A stretch of DNA of 64,000 nucleotides from Sulfuriferula nivalis. Its GTDB lineage: Bacteria > Pseudomonadota > Gammaproteobacteria > Burkholderiales > Sulfuriferulaceae. Below, piece after piece: positions 25,090 through 32,790 of this stretch. Position 1 is the stretch's first letter, and each line of letters opens with the position of its first letter. Where the stretch lies: the NCBI RefSeq assembly GCF_009937995.1, contig NZ_AP021881.1:3100001-3164000 (forward strand), given 5' to 3'. The position numbers were made by a program, and so were the translations under genes. Below the pieces are notes generated by a model. The model was not told the DNA's origin, ran no database searches, and saw nothing but the letters and a program-made list of their open reading frames with translations.

Positions 25090-25581
25090 TCATTTCAATA
25101 CAGTCAGCGCGGCATCGTAGTTCGGCTCCTGTTTGATTTCTGGAACCAGCTCGGCATGCATCACCCTGTTGTTTTCATCCAGCACGATCAGCGCCCGTGC
25201 GCAAACACCAGCGAGGGGTCCGGTGTCGATATTCACGCCATAGTTGACCTTGAAATCCTGGCCACGCATGGTGGAGAGTGTGTATACATTCGGTGCTTCG
25301 GCACCACAAAAACGGCTTTGTGCGAAGGGCAGGTCGGCGGAAATGACGATGACCGCTATGCTTTCATTTGCTGCGGCGTTGAGCTTCTTTGTCGAAACCG
25401 CACACAGAGGCGTATCGAGAGATGGGACAATGTTGAGGATTTTCTTTTTTCCGGCAAAATCAGACAGTGAAACATCGGCGAGATCCTTGTTCACCAGCTT
25501 GAAATCCGGTGCCAGTTCGCCGATCTCTGGAAAGGTGCCGGTGACTTCTATGGGCTTGCCGCCCAAGGTAATGGTTGTCAT
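25090..25581 (-). CDS. tpx: Thiol peroxidase (atypical 2-Cys peroxiredoxin)
   Basis: 163 residues. Peroxidatic Cys60 with Thr57 in the [12 protein letters not shown] motif and resolving Cys92 in QSRFCGAE; the GGKPIEVTG start is typical of Tpx. Reduces hydrogen and alkyl peroxides in the cytoplasm at the expense of thioredoxin. It lies immediately outside the cassette array and has core-genome character, suggesting it marks the chromosomal side of the integron relic. An AGGAG-like site precedes the ATG. Confidence 0.95.
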   Translation of the reverse strand: MTTITLGGKPIEVTGTFPEIGELAPDFKLVNKDLADVSLSDFAGKKKILNIVPSLDTPLCAVSTKKLNAAANESIAVIVISADLPFAQSRFCGAEAPNVYTLSTMRGQDFKVNYGVNIDTGPLAGVCARALIVLDENNRVMHAELVPEIKQEPNYDAALTVLK

Positions 25582-25800
25582 GCTGTATTTCTCCTACTGA
25601 CTGATTGAAAGGGTAACTTCAGCGTGCGGCACTGTAGTTAGAATATTATAAACACTATGTCTTACATTTTTGTTACGAAAATTGGCTCTATGCGCGCACT
25701 CAAGTTCGAAGTGCAAAGAACCGCTGGTTGTTTAGTATAAGACATTTCCACACCAACAAAGCATACCCCATCTTTGCTTCTGAATCCAAGCATTTTTCGA

Positions 25801-25845
25801 GGCGACATAACCTACTCTGTCCTATAAAATATATTTTTTATCCTA
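25801..25845 (+). promoter_or_regulatory. Promoter-like element shared with position 978
   Basis: GCGACATAACCTACT, one variable base, then TGTCCTATAA, followed by AAATATATTTTTT. Same core as at 981-1006, located about 20 bases upstream of the vgrG stub at 25859. TATAAAAT is a plausible -10. Confidence 0.45.
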
Positions 25846-25858
25846 TGTCTTTGTCAGC

Positions 25859-25990
25859 ATGTTCGTAACCAACTTATACCAAAATACAACCCAACCACTC
25901 GCTGACCTAGATGCATTGGCAACGGCCTTACGTACCGGCCTGCAAACCGACCGCCTGCTGCGCCTGCACACCCCACTGGACGCGCATTAT
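25859..25990 (+). pseudogene. N-terminal stub of a second VgrG gene
   Basis: Forty-four codons, MFVTNLYQNTTQPLADLDAL then ATALRTGLQTDRLLRLHTPL, resemble the N-terminus of VgrG proteins, where DRLLRLHTPLG is characteristic. The frame is cut at 25991 by a Tn3-type terminal repeat. Nothing of the rest of the gene follows. Confidence 0.6.
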
Positions 25991-26028
25991 GGGGTCGTCT
26001 CAGAATTCGGAAATTATCGTACGTTAAG
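25991..26028. repeat. Solo Tn3-family terminal inverted repeat
   Basis: 38 bases starting GGGGTCGTCTCAGAATTCGG and ending TCGTACGTTAAG, the form of Tn3-family ends. Closely related to the ends of the MITE at 42342-42524. No transposase next to it, so it is a leftover after deletion. Confidence 0.75.
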
Positions 26029-26255
26029 CTGCTGGCATGGTCTCGTCTCTCGTAAACGGGGTGATGGCGCATGGGATGTCCTACTGCGACTTTGAAGCTT
26101 TCCCAACTGATGTTATGGAACAGCGGATCAGTCTGCGCACCTGCAAAAATTGCAAAAGGATTGTAGCCTGGCATATTGGCGTTACAGTATGGTGTTCGTG
26201 CTGGAAACAATACGCACATTGCAACCCAATTCTATACAGATATACCAATCAATTA
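26029..26255. other. Fragmentary sequence between Tn3 end and higBA
   Basis: No complete gene. On the minus strand a frame (about 26030-26205) reads NANMPGYNPFAIFAGAQTDP and onward like the C-terminal part of a real protein that I cannot identify. It has no start and ends at the Tn3 end. Confidence 0.35.
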
Positions 26256-26284
26256 TTGACAACCGTTAATTAACGGTTTACATT
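26256..26284 (+). promoter_or_regulatory. higBA promoter with embedded operator palindrome
   Basis: -35 TTGACA (26256-26261), 17-base spacer, -10 TACATT (26279-26284). A perfect 18-base palindrome AACCGTTAATTAACGGTT (26261-26278) fills the spacer, ideally placed for repression by HigA. The toxin ATG at 26292 is about 8 bases from the -10, so the transcript would be leaderless or nearly so. Confidence 0.7.
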
Positions 26285-26291
26285 ATTCGGC

Positions 26292-26570
26292 ATGATTAAA
26301 ACTTTTCATCACAAAGGACTTGAGCAATTCTTCCGAGATGGAAGCAAAGCTGGAATACAGCCACACCACGCTAATAAGCTACGCATCATGCTAACCATGC
26401 TAGACAATGCGAAAAAACCAACGGATATGAATGCACCAGGATGGCGGTTTCACTCATTAGTTGGCAATCTTACAGGGCATTATTCCGTAACGATTAATGG
26501 TAATTGGCGAATGACATTCCGCTTCGATGGCAATGATGCCGAGCTGGTGAATTATCAGGACTATCATTAG
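26292..26570 (+). CDS. higB: HigB-type RelE-family toxin
   Basis: 92 residues: MIKTFHHKGLEQFFRDGSKAG at the start, the conserved WRFHSLVGNLTGHYSV and GNWRMTFRFDG segments, and terminal VNYQDYH. This is the HigB/RelE ribosome-dependent mRNase layout. It is first in the operon, as typical for higBA, followed 10 bases later by the antitoxin. There is no room for a Shine-Dalgarno between the predicted transcription start and the ATG, consistent with poor, antitoxin-limited translation. Confidence 0.92.
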   Translation: MIKTFHHKGLEQFFRDGSKAGIQPHHANKLRIMLTMLDNAKKPTDMNAPGWRFHSLVGNLTGHYSVTINGNWRMTFRFDGNDAELVNYQDYH

Positions 26571-26580
26571 GAGATTTGAA

Positions 26581-26871
26581 ATGAGCAGAATGAACAATCC
26601 AGCACATCCTGGTGAAGTATTGCGTGAATGGATACCAGAAGGCATGACGATAACGAATGCAGCAAAGGCATTACAAGTGTCCCGCGTCACGCTTTCCAAG
26701 GTGTTAAATGGTAATGGTGGCATAACAGCAGGCATGGCATTACGTCTTGCGTCATGGCTGTGCACATCTCCTGAAGTTTGGCTTGGGATGCAAACACAGT
26801 GGGATCTGTGGCAAGCCGAGCAACAACCAATTCCAAAGATCAAACCGCTTGACCGAACAGCAACTCTTTAG
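26581..26871 (+). CDS. higA: HigA-type antitoxin (XRE helix-turn-helix)
   Basis: 96 residues: NPAHPGEVLREWIPEGMTIT, then the helix-turn-helix TNAAKALQVSRVTLSKVLNG, and the HigA-typical LRLASWLCTSPEVWLGMQ and WDLWQAEQ. It binds HigB and represses the operon, presumably at the palindrome at 26261-26278. AGGAG at 26570-26574 provides its ribosome site. Probably functional and stabilising for the mobile block to its right. Confidence 0.95.
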   Translation: MSRMNNPAHPGEVLREWIPEGMTITNAAKALQVSRVTLSKVLNGNGGITAGMALRLASWLCTSPEVWLGMQTQWDLWQAEQQPIPKIKPLDRTATL

Positions 26872-26929
26872 GCGAATCAAAATAAAAAACACTACGCCTT
26901 TATGTGAAGACAAAAAACACAACCTATAA

Positions 26930-26960
26930 AGATAGCTATATATATAGTTATCTATCTATA
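26930..26960. repeat. AT-rich inverted site downstream of the partition genes
   Basis: GATAGCTATATATATAGTTATC is imperfectly palindromic and shares its ATATATAGTTATC half with the site upstream of parA at 27898-27930. Possibly a parS-like centromere or an operator. Confidence 0.5.
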
Positions 26961-27259
26961 TTAAAAAACTCTCGCAACGCCTGCTCAACCAGTTCAGTCT
27001 CGGTCACACGACACCCGCTTTTTTCAGATCGCTCATAGGATTCCCGTTTAAGCACCTTAATTAATTCTAAAGGCAATCTGAAAATCTTTTGCTCTCGATG
27101 AATTTTAGTATCCAATACTCTTTCTTCGGTCACTATTGAGTCACCGTCAACATTCTGTAATTTCCCTGTTTTATCTGCCGCATCAGCCGCACCGCCTTCG
27201 AGAAAAGCAGACGGGTCTTTCTTCGACTTAAACTGTTCAGTATTGGGTTTTGCTTTCAT
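26948..27259 (-). CDS. Small ParA partner, probable ribbon-helix-helix DNA-binding protein
   Basis: 103 residues. The N-terminal half is polar and likely disordered. The C-terminal half (KIFRLPLELIKVLKRESYERS, then TETELVEQALREFF) has the strand-helix-helix pattern of ribbon-helix-helix proteins. Its start overlaps the parA stop by 4 bases. By analogy to ParB/ParG-like partners it would bind the AT-rich inverted repeats flanking the pair. No closer family is recognised; the role is inferred from context. Confidence 0.65.
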   Translation of the reverse strand: MKAKPNTEQFKSKKDPSAFLEGGAADAADKTGKLQNVDGDSIVTEERVLDTKIHREQKIFRLPLELIKVLKRESYERSEKSGCRVTETELVEQALREFFNIDR

Positions 27260-27885
27260 ACGCGAACCTCCCGAAAGAAAGCCTCAATTTCAGCAATTGC
27301 CGCCTGATCCTTACCTAACTCCTGAACAGTCACACCTTCTCCAATAGCACGACGAAAAGCAACTCGCTCACAAACTTTAGTTGGCAACACCGTTAAATTT
27401 TGTTCAGCTAGAAATGCAAGCATTTCTGCAGCATCTTTTGTACGTGGGTCAACACGAGTCAGCAACACACGAACATCCAAATCCGGATTGTAATCGCGAC
27501 TTAACTCAACAACCTCCAATAGATCGGTCATAGCCGCAGCATCAAGATTACTAGCGCCAACTGGCACAATCGCCATTTGCGCTAACAGCAGGGCAGAACG
27601 CAAACCAACTGAATCACGACCACCCGCATCAACTACAACGTGTTCATATTTAGTTGCAAGCTGTTTACCTTCCAACAGAATAGCTTTACCAGCCAGGCAA
27701 GTTGTCGTCGGACTAGGCCCATGAGATAAATTATCACGCCGCCATGCAGCCCAACTTGCGGCACTTGCTTGCGGGTCGCCATCAATTAACAAAGTCTCAC
27801 CCGTAAGTGCAAGCATAGTTGCCAGATGCACTGATGTGGTAGTTTTACCAACGCCACCTTTGGTATTTACGACTGCATAAATCAT
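27256..27885 (-). CDS. parA: ParA-family partition ATPase
   Basis: 209 residues with the deviant Walker A NTKGGVGKTTTSVHLA, Walker A' LLIDGDPQASAASW and a Walker B-region VVVDAGGRDS. It is a small ParA of the plasmid/ICE type without an N-terminal helix-turn-helix. ATG 27885 is preceded by GGAGC 5 bases away. Partners with the small DNA-binding protein downstream. No replication initiator is in view, so this is an orphan partition cassette of an integrated or relic plasmid. It is distinct from the carboxysome McdA at 62501-63136. Confidence 0.9.
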   Translation of the reverse strand: MIYAVVNTKGGVGKTTTSVHLATMLALTGETLLIDGDPQASAASWAAWRRDNLSHGPSPTTTCLAGKAILLEGKQLATKYEHVVVDAGGRDSVGLRSALLLAQMAIVPVGASNLDAAAMTDLLEVVELSRDYNPDLDVRVLLTRVDPRTKDAAEMLAFLAEQNLTVLPTKVCERVAFRRAIGEGVTVQELGKDQAAIAEIEAFFREVRV

Positions 27886-27897
27886 GAATGCTCCTAC

Positions 27898-27930
27898 TAG
27901 ATATATAGTTATCATTATAGCTATATATCT
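27898..27930. promoter_or_regulatory. AT-rich inverted repeat upstream of parA
   Basis: Arms AGATATATAG and CTATATATCT separated by TTATCATTATAG, immediately upstream of the parA ribosome site. Related to the element at 26930-26960. Likely the partition protein's binding site (operator and/or centromere). Confidence 0.6.
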
Positions 27931-27994
27931 ATAAATTATGAAAGCCCATTGTATAGAATTGCACATTCGGGCATTTCTGCCAGCAAAAACAGCT

Positions 27995-28064
27995 CACCCG
28001 TCACTAAAAACTTCCTAAAAACCACCACCCGTCACTAGAAACCCCTACAGCCGTCACTAGAACC
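27995..28064. repeat. Three iteron-like direct repeats
   Basis: CACCCGTCACTAAAAAC (27995), CACCCGTCACTAGAAAC (28026) and CAGCCGTCACTAGAACC (28048). Short direct repeats next to partition genes resemble plasmid iterons, but spacing is uneven (31 and 22 bases) and no rep gene is present. Confidence 0.5.
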
Positions 28065-28107
28065 TAGCTTAATGTCTTGAATATTTTCTGTGGCGAGGGG
28101 CAGATAG

Positions 28108-28533
28108 TCAATTCGCAAGATCGGCCTCGATAGCATCAAACAAATCATCATGCGCTACCCAAACAGTATTCGGGTCATCCGCTTGTTTGATGGCGGCATC
28201 CAGGCTGCGCTGAATCTCGGCCGCTGCCAATGCCTCTCGCAACACTGCGGCTCGATCTGGTCGGGTTGCACGGCCGATGTCCGCCTGTTCTGGCCGCCAG
28301 TTTTTAGTGTCCACAGAAAACTCGCGTACCCCCAGCTCTCTGAGCAACAGGGTGGCGCGCTGCACATTACGAAACTCGCGCAATACCGTGCTTCTGGACT
28401 TGGTAAGCACGGCATCCCCACGTCGGGTTTCTGCTTCCACATGAAATGCACCGCCTTGTGCCACTAACGACACTGAGAGTATTCCCCCTGTTTCCAGGGT
28501 AGTGCGGAATGCGTCTAAGTCTAACTTGTGCAT
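28108..28533 (-). CDS. Conserved-looking hypothetical protein near partition module
   Basis: 141 residues: MHKLDLDAFRTTLETGGILS, a beta-rich N-terminal half, then an Arg-rich central helix (REFRNVQRATLLLREL) and an acidic C-terminus (AHDDLFDAIEADLAN). No signal peptide or membrane segment. I do not recognise the family with certainty. It resembles small plasmid-encoded proteins and lies with the parA block, so it may belong to the same plasmid-derived segment. The reverse-strand frames here lack such composition. Confidence 0.55.
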   Translation of the reverse strand: MHKLDLDAFRTTLETGGILSVSLVAQGGAFHVEAETRRGDAVLTKSRSTVLREFRNVQRATLLLRELGVREFSVDTKNWRPEQADIGRATRPDRAAVLREALAAAEIQRSLDAAIKQADDPNTVWVAHDDLFDAIEADLAN

Positions 28534-28674
28534 AATGCGTCCTTAATAACAGTAATGTATTTATTATTTTATACAGTTATGGAACACATACAATAGTAAT
28601 CTGCGCATCCTGCTTAACATAACACCTCTTGTGGGCAATCATGATAAGACAGATAAAGATATTTTCATTCAGCA

Positions 28675-28717
28675 TTGACAATTCATACACATTAATTATA
28701 ATGCGAGTCATTCTCAT
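28675..28717 (+). promoter_or_regulatory. Strong promoter with Fur-box-like operator
   Basis: -35 TTGACA (28675-28680), 16-base spacer, -10 TATAAT (28697-28702). Overlapping the -10 is ATGCGAGTCATTCTCATT (28701-28718), whose complement AATGAGAATGACTCGCAT is a close Fur-box variant. Predicts iron repression of the porin-NHL-DyP operon. Confidence 0.75.
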
Positions 28718-28760
28718 TTACTTTCAAGTTCCCGTTAACGATATTTAGGTGTAGTGCTTT

Positions 28761-30146
28761 ATGATGATGTTTCAATCGCAATATAAACAGATGGCAATGC
28801 TAATTTGTTTGACTGGTTGCCTGTCAACAAATGTATATGCTGCACCACCTCCAATGATGATGCCGGCCATGGATGATGATACCCCAGCCAATTCAGCAGG
28901 ATTTTTTGGATTTCTGGATGGTATTAATCGTAGTAGTGCGTTGCTGGGCGATATGTGGGGTATTAGAAAGAACCTCAGCAGGCATGGCATTTCTTTGGGT
29001 GTGCAGGAAACGAGTGAGTATTTAGGTAACCTGACGGGTGGTTCGCAAAAGGGATTTGAGTATGATGGGCTTACTCAGGTAGTAGCGCAACTCGATACGC
29101 GGCGCTCATTTGGGCATTATGGCGGGTTGTTCAATATTAGCCTGTTGAACATCCACGGTAAAAATCTTAGTGCTGATAATTTACAGACCCTGCAAACTGC
29201 CAGCGGCATAGAATCGACTGCAACCACACGCTTGTGGGAAGCATGGTACGACCAGAAATTTCTTGACGAAGATCGACTCGATGTCAAGGTTGGTCAGATA
29301 AGTATTGATCAGGAATTTATGGTGAGCAGTAATGCACTTTATTTTGTGAACACCATGTTTGGCTGGCCTGCGTTGCCGTCTTATGACATGCCTGGCGGGG
29401 GTAATGCTTATCCGCTGTCGGCATTGGGTGCGCGTATCAGTGCACGTCCAGTTGATGGGGTGACCGTATTGGCTGGCGCATTTAATGGTACGCCGCTGGA
29501 TCATAATGGGAATAATTTGCACGGTACGAGCTTTCCCTGGAGTGGTGGCAAGCTATATATCGCAGAAATGCAATTTTCTTATCCTGCTTTAGGCAGCATG
29601 GTGGAACCTGGGCAAACGCAACCGTTGGGATGGACTTATCGATTAGGTGCCTGGTATAACTCCAGAGATGATTTTGCTGCTGTTTCTGGGGCTGATGTAC
29701 AGTACAAGGGAAACTATGCAGTTTATGCTGTGGCGGATAAGCTGGTATGGCGTGATGCTGCAGATCCTAATCGTACGGTAGCCTTATTTGGACGAGTGAT
29801 GGGGACGCCATTAACAGACAGAAATCTGGTCGATTTCAGTATGAATGCAGGTATGGTTTTTCATAGTCCTTTCCGTAATCGCGCTGCCGACACTTTTGGG
29901 ATAGGTACGGGTTATGCCCATGTCAGCAATCAGGCCCCACAACAGGTGTTGCAAGAGTTGGATTCCATACCACGTGGCGAGGCGTTTGCTGAATTAACTT
30001 ATCAATATCAGTTAAAACCATGGATACAGATACAACCTGATATTCAGTATGTAGTGAATCCTGGGGCTGGTGTCATAGTGCCTGATAGCACAACGCGTAT
30101 TAAAAATGAGTTAGTTGCTGGTGTACGCACAAATATTTCTTTCTGA
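28761..30146 (+). CDS. OprB-family carbohydrate-type porin
   Basis: 461 residues with a signal peptide (cleavage after STNVYA). The pattern GFLDGINRSSALLGDMWGIR, then LSRHGISLGVQETSEYLGN and the repeated strand-turn segments ending in the aromatic AGVRTNISF fit the OprB porin family (about 16 strands). OprB channels admit sugars and small solutes. Here the gene is first in an operon with a secreted NHL protein and a DyP peroxidase under an iron-type promoter, so an iron- or heme-related substrate is possible, though this is inference. Several ATGs crowd the start; the first at 28761 is used. Confidence 0.8.
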   Translation: MMMFQSQYKQMAMLICLTGCLSTNVYAAPPPMMMPAMDDDTPANSAGFFGFLDGINRSSALLGDMWGIRKNLSRHGISLGVQETSEYLGNLTGGSQKGFEYDGLTQVVAQLDTRRSFGHYGGLFNISLLNIHGKNLSADNLQTLQTASGIESTATTRLWEAWYDQKFLDEDRLDVKVGQISIDQEFMVSSNALYFVNTMFGWPALPSYDMPGGGNAYPLSALGARISARPVDGVTVLAGAFNGTPLDHNGNNLHGTSFPWSGGKLYIAEMQFSYPALGSMVEPGQTQPLGWTYRLGAWYNSRDDFAAVSGADVQYKGNYAVYAVADKLVWRDAADPNRTVALFGRVMGTPLTDRNLVDFSMNAGMVFHSPFRNRAADTFGIGTGYAHVSNQAPQQVLQELDSIPRGEAFAELTYQYQLKPWIQIQPDIQYVVNPGAGVIVPDSTTRIKNELVAGVRTNISF

Positions 30147-30168
30147 TTTTCGATTGGACATTAATTAT

Positions 30169-31356
30169 ATGAATACTATTTTTACTTCATTGCTGAATCA
30201 ATCATCCAGATCCATCAAGGCTGGCTGTTGCAGCTTTGCACTCGTGTTTGGCATGAGTACCGTATATAGCACAGCGGCAATGGCTGATGAACCCAAGGGG
30301 TTGCTGGAAACCATGCATAAGCATAAATTTCTGACTTCAACTATGCCAGACAATGGTGATGTTAACCCTTATGCAGTTATTGTTGCCCCTACGTCAGTTG
30401 GGTCGATTGAGCAGGGGGATGTATTAGTTGATAATTTCAATAACATTTCAAATCTTCAGGGTACAGGCACAACGATAGTTCGCTATCGCCCAAGCACTAA
30501 GGAAACCAAGCTGTTTGCCCAGGTTCCGCAAAAGCTGAAGGAGTGTCCAGGTGGCGTAGGTCTGACTACCGCAATGACCATGCTCAAAAGCGGCTGGGTA
30601 ATTGTTGGTAGTGCGCCTAGTACTGATGGCACAACACGGACTAAGGGCGATGGTTGTCTGCTGGTATTCGATGCGAATGGTCAGCATGTGGCCACATGGA
30701 CTAGCCCCACTATCAATGGTCCGTGGGGGAATATGGCCACGATAGACCGAGGCGATAGTGCCACGCTGTTTATTAGCATGGCGGGATTCGGGCTGCAAAG
30801 TCCTGATGTTATCGATCCGAAAACAGGCTATCCAGTAATGGGTAATCAGGCAACGGTGCTGCGTCTGGATATGACCATCCCTGCGGGCAAACCACCCGTG
30901 TTGCAAAGTCAAACAGTGATAGGCAATGGTTTTTCAGCCAGATCAGATTTGGCTAATTTCCTGCTCGGCCCTACAGGACTGGCACTGGGAACGGATGACA
31001 CGCTCTATGTAACAGATGGTTTGGACAACGAAATTACAGCTATTCCTAACGCCAGTACACGCACAATCAGCGCAGGTAAAGGCACGCTGGTGACGAAAGA
31101 TGGTTTACTTGCCTGGCCACTGGCTATGGTGATGACTGCGCAGGGGCATCTAATTGTGGCCAACGGTAAAAATGGTCAGGCAGTAGAGATTGATCCAGTG
31201 GCAGGGAAACAAATTTATGCGCATTGGCTGAATGCTGACCAGGCGCAATCCCCACCAGGAAACGGCAATTTGTTCGGGATTACATTGGCTGCAGATGGTA
31301 AGAGTTTCTATTATGTAGAAGATGATATTAATGCTTTAAGGATAGCGATGCCATGA
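30169..31356 (+). CDS. Secreted NHL/SMP-30-like beta-propeller protein
   Basis: 395 residues from ATG 30169, just after the porin. Signal peptide ends near AAMADEP. Repeated GPTGLALGTDDTLYVTDG and LAWPLAMVMTAQGHLIVANG blocks are typical NHL/gluconolactonase propeller blades. Predicted periplasmic; the catalytic or binding role is unknown. The stop overlaps the next start (ATGA), so it is translationally coupled to the Tat-exported peroxidase. The trio is likely to act together in the envelope. Confidence 0.75.
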   Translation: MNTIFTSLLNQSSRSIKAGCCSFALVFGMSTVYSTAAMADEPKGLLETMHKHKFLTSTMPDNGDVNPYAVIVAPTSVGSIEQGDVLVDNFNNISNLQGTGTTIVRYRPSTKETKLFAQVPQKLKECPGGVGLTTAMTMLKSGWVIVGSAPSTDGTTRTKGDGCLLVFDANGQHVATWTSPTINGPWGNMATIDRGDSATLFISMAGFGLQSPDVIDPKTGYPVMGNQATVLRLDMTIPAGKPPVLQSQTVIGNGFSARSDLANFLLGPTGLALGTDDTLYVTDGLDNEITAIPNASTRTISAGKGTLVTKDGLLAWPLAMVMTAQGHLIVANGKNGQAVEIDPVAGKQIYAHWLNADQAQSPPGNGNLFGITLAADGKSFYYVEDDINALRIAMP

Positions 31357-32639
31357 CTAAGATTATTGACAAAATTCATAACGTGAATCGGCGTAACTTT
31401 CTAGCGCGAGCTACACTGGCGGCAGCTGCGATACCCTTTGCTAAAGACACTTTGGCAGCGACTGTATCTAAAACAGTACACACGGAAGCTTCATGCCCAG
31501 ATACCGAGTCATTCTGGGGTAAACACCAGAGTGGAATTGCAACGCCTATTCAGCGTAGCACCTATTTTATTGCTTTTGATATGGTATCGGAGAAACGGGA
31601 AGATTTGATCAAGCTGTTACGCTTATGGACAGATGCGGCAGCAAAGATGAGCAGTGGTCCAGCGCATTTTGATCCTAAGGCTGATCTCAATCAGCCAAGT
31701 CGGGAGTCTGGTGCAACGGTTGGTTTAGCTGCATCGCGTTTGACCATCACATTTGGTTTCGGTCCCAGCCTCTTCGATAAAAAAGGTGTGGACAGATTTG
31801 GCCTGGCAAAACAACAGCCTGAAGCCTTGGTGGATTTACCACATTTTGCAGGTGATCAACTGGTTCCTGAGCACACTGGAGGTGACTTGTCCGTGCAGGC
31901 GTGTGCGGACGATCCACAAGTCGTTGAATATGCGGTGCGCAAGCTTGCAAAATTGGCAGCAGGTATTGCAGAAATGCGTTGGGCACAAATGGGGTTCACT
32001 GGTGGATATAAGCCTAGTGAAACGCCACGTAATCAGATGGGCTTTAAGGACGGCACCATTAATATTGACACCAAAGATGCTACTGCCATGAATAAATTTG
32101 TCTGGGTGGGTGCAGAAGGACCTTCCTGGTTGCGAGACGGTAGTTATATGGTGATCAGACCTATACGTATTTCCCTCGATCATTGGGATGATATGAAAAC
32201 CTCGTTTCAGGAAGAGACTGTTGGTCGCCAAAAAATAACAGGTGCACCAATAGGTAAAGCACATGAATTTGATAAGCTGGATTTGACTACAGCCGACAAA
32301 TACGGCAATACCATCACCGCTGAAAATTCTCATGCAGCTATGTCTGCTCCTGAAAATAATGACGGGGCTGAAATATTGCGCAGGGCATTTTCTTATGACA
32401 ACGGTATTACCAAAATCGCAGAGCGCTGGCCGCCTTGGCGTCAAGTGGTGACATTTGATGCTGGGCTCTTGTTCCAATGTTATCAGCGGGATCCGAGAAC
32501 AGGTTTCATTAAATTATTTAAGAAAATGTCACAAATTGACATGCTGAATCAGTTCACAACTCATGTAGGTGGCGGATTATTTGCCTGCCCGCCTGGAGTG
32601 AAGCCAGGGGAATTCATTGGGCAGGGAATGTTCGGTTAG
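31353..32639 (+). CDS. efeB: Tat-exported Dyp-type peroxidase, EfeB-like
   Basis: 428 residues. Twin-arginine signal NRRNFLARATLAAAAIPF, then the DyP fold with the GFKDGTINID motif (GxxDG, catalytic Asp), an NSHAAMSAPENN segment containing the probable proximal heme His, and ILRRAFSYDNG. EfeB oxidises substrates with peroxide and is linked to iron or heme uptake. No efeU or efeO is nearby; instead the gene is coupled to a porin and a propeller protein. Export to the periplasm fits the Fur-box upstream. Confidence 0.9.
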   Translation: MTKIIDKIHNVNRRNFLARATLAAAAIPFAKDTLAATVSKTVHTEASCPDTESFWGKHQSGIATPIQRSTYFIAFDMVSEKREDLIKLLRLWTDAAAKMSSGPAHFDPKADLNQPSRESGATVGLAASRLTITFGFGPSLFDKKGVDRFGLAKQQPEALVDLPHFAGDQLVPEHTGGDLSVQACADDPQVVEYAVRKLAKLAAGIAEMRWAQMGFTGGYKPSETPRNQMGFKDGTINIDTKDATAMNKFVWVGAEGPSWLRDGSYMVIRPIRISLDHWDDMKTSFQEETVGRQKITGAPIGKAHEFDKLDLTTADKYGNTITAENSHAAMSAPENNDGAEILRRAFSYDNGITKIAERWPPWRQVVTFDAGLLFQCYQRDPRTGFIKLFKKMSQIDMLNQFTTHVGGGLFACPPGVKPGEFIGQGMFG

Positions 32640-32680
32640 CGGCATGTCGGATTTTTGCGATGATACTGATTGAGCGTGAA

Positions 32681-32721
32681 GCCTTCCTCACCTCTTACCA
32701 GGGCAAACTTGCTTAAGAAAA
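32681..32721 (-). repeat. Inverted copy of the hairpin repeat at 10018-10058
   Basis: The complement contains CTTAAGCAAGTTTGCC followed by TGGTAAGAGGTGAGG, matching the 10022-10055 sequence at most positions. Located between the DyP and AhpD-like genes. The second hairpin stem is weaker here. Confidence 0.5.
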
Positions 32722-32790
32722 TAAAGAAGGTGTCATTGCAAGTAGATTTGTTTAAACTTGGGATTTTTATCTCATCAGGAGCGGGGAAAC

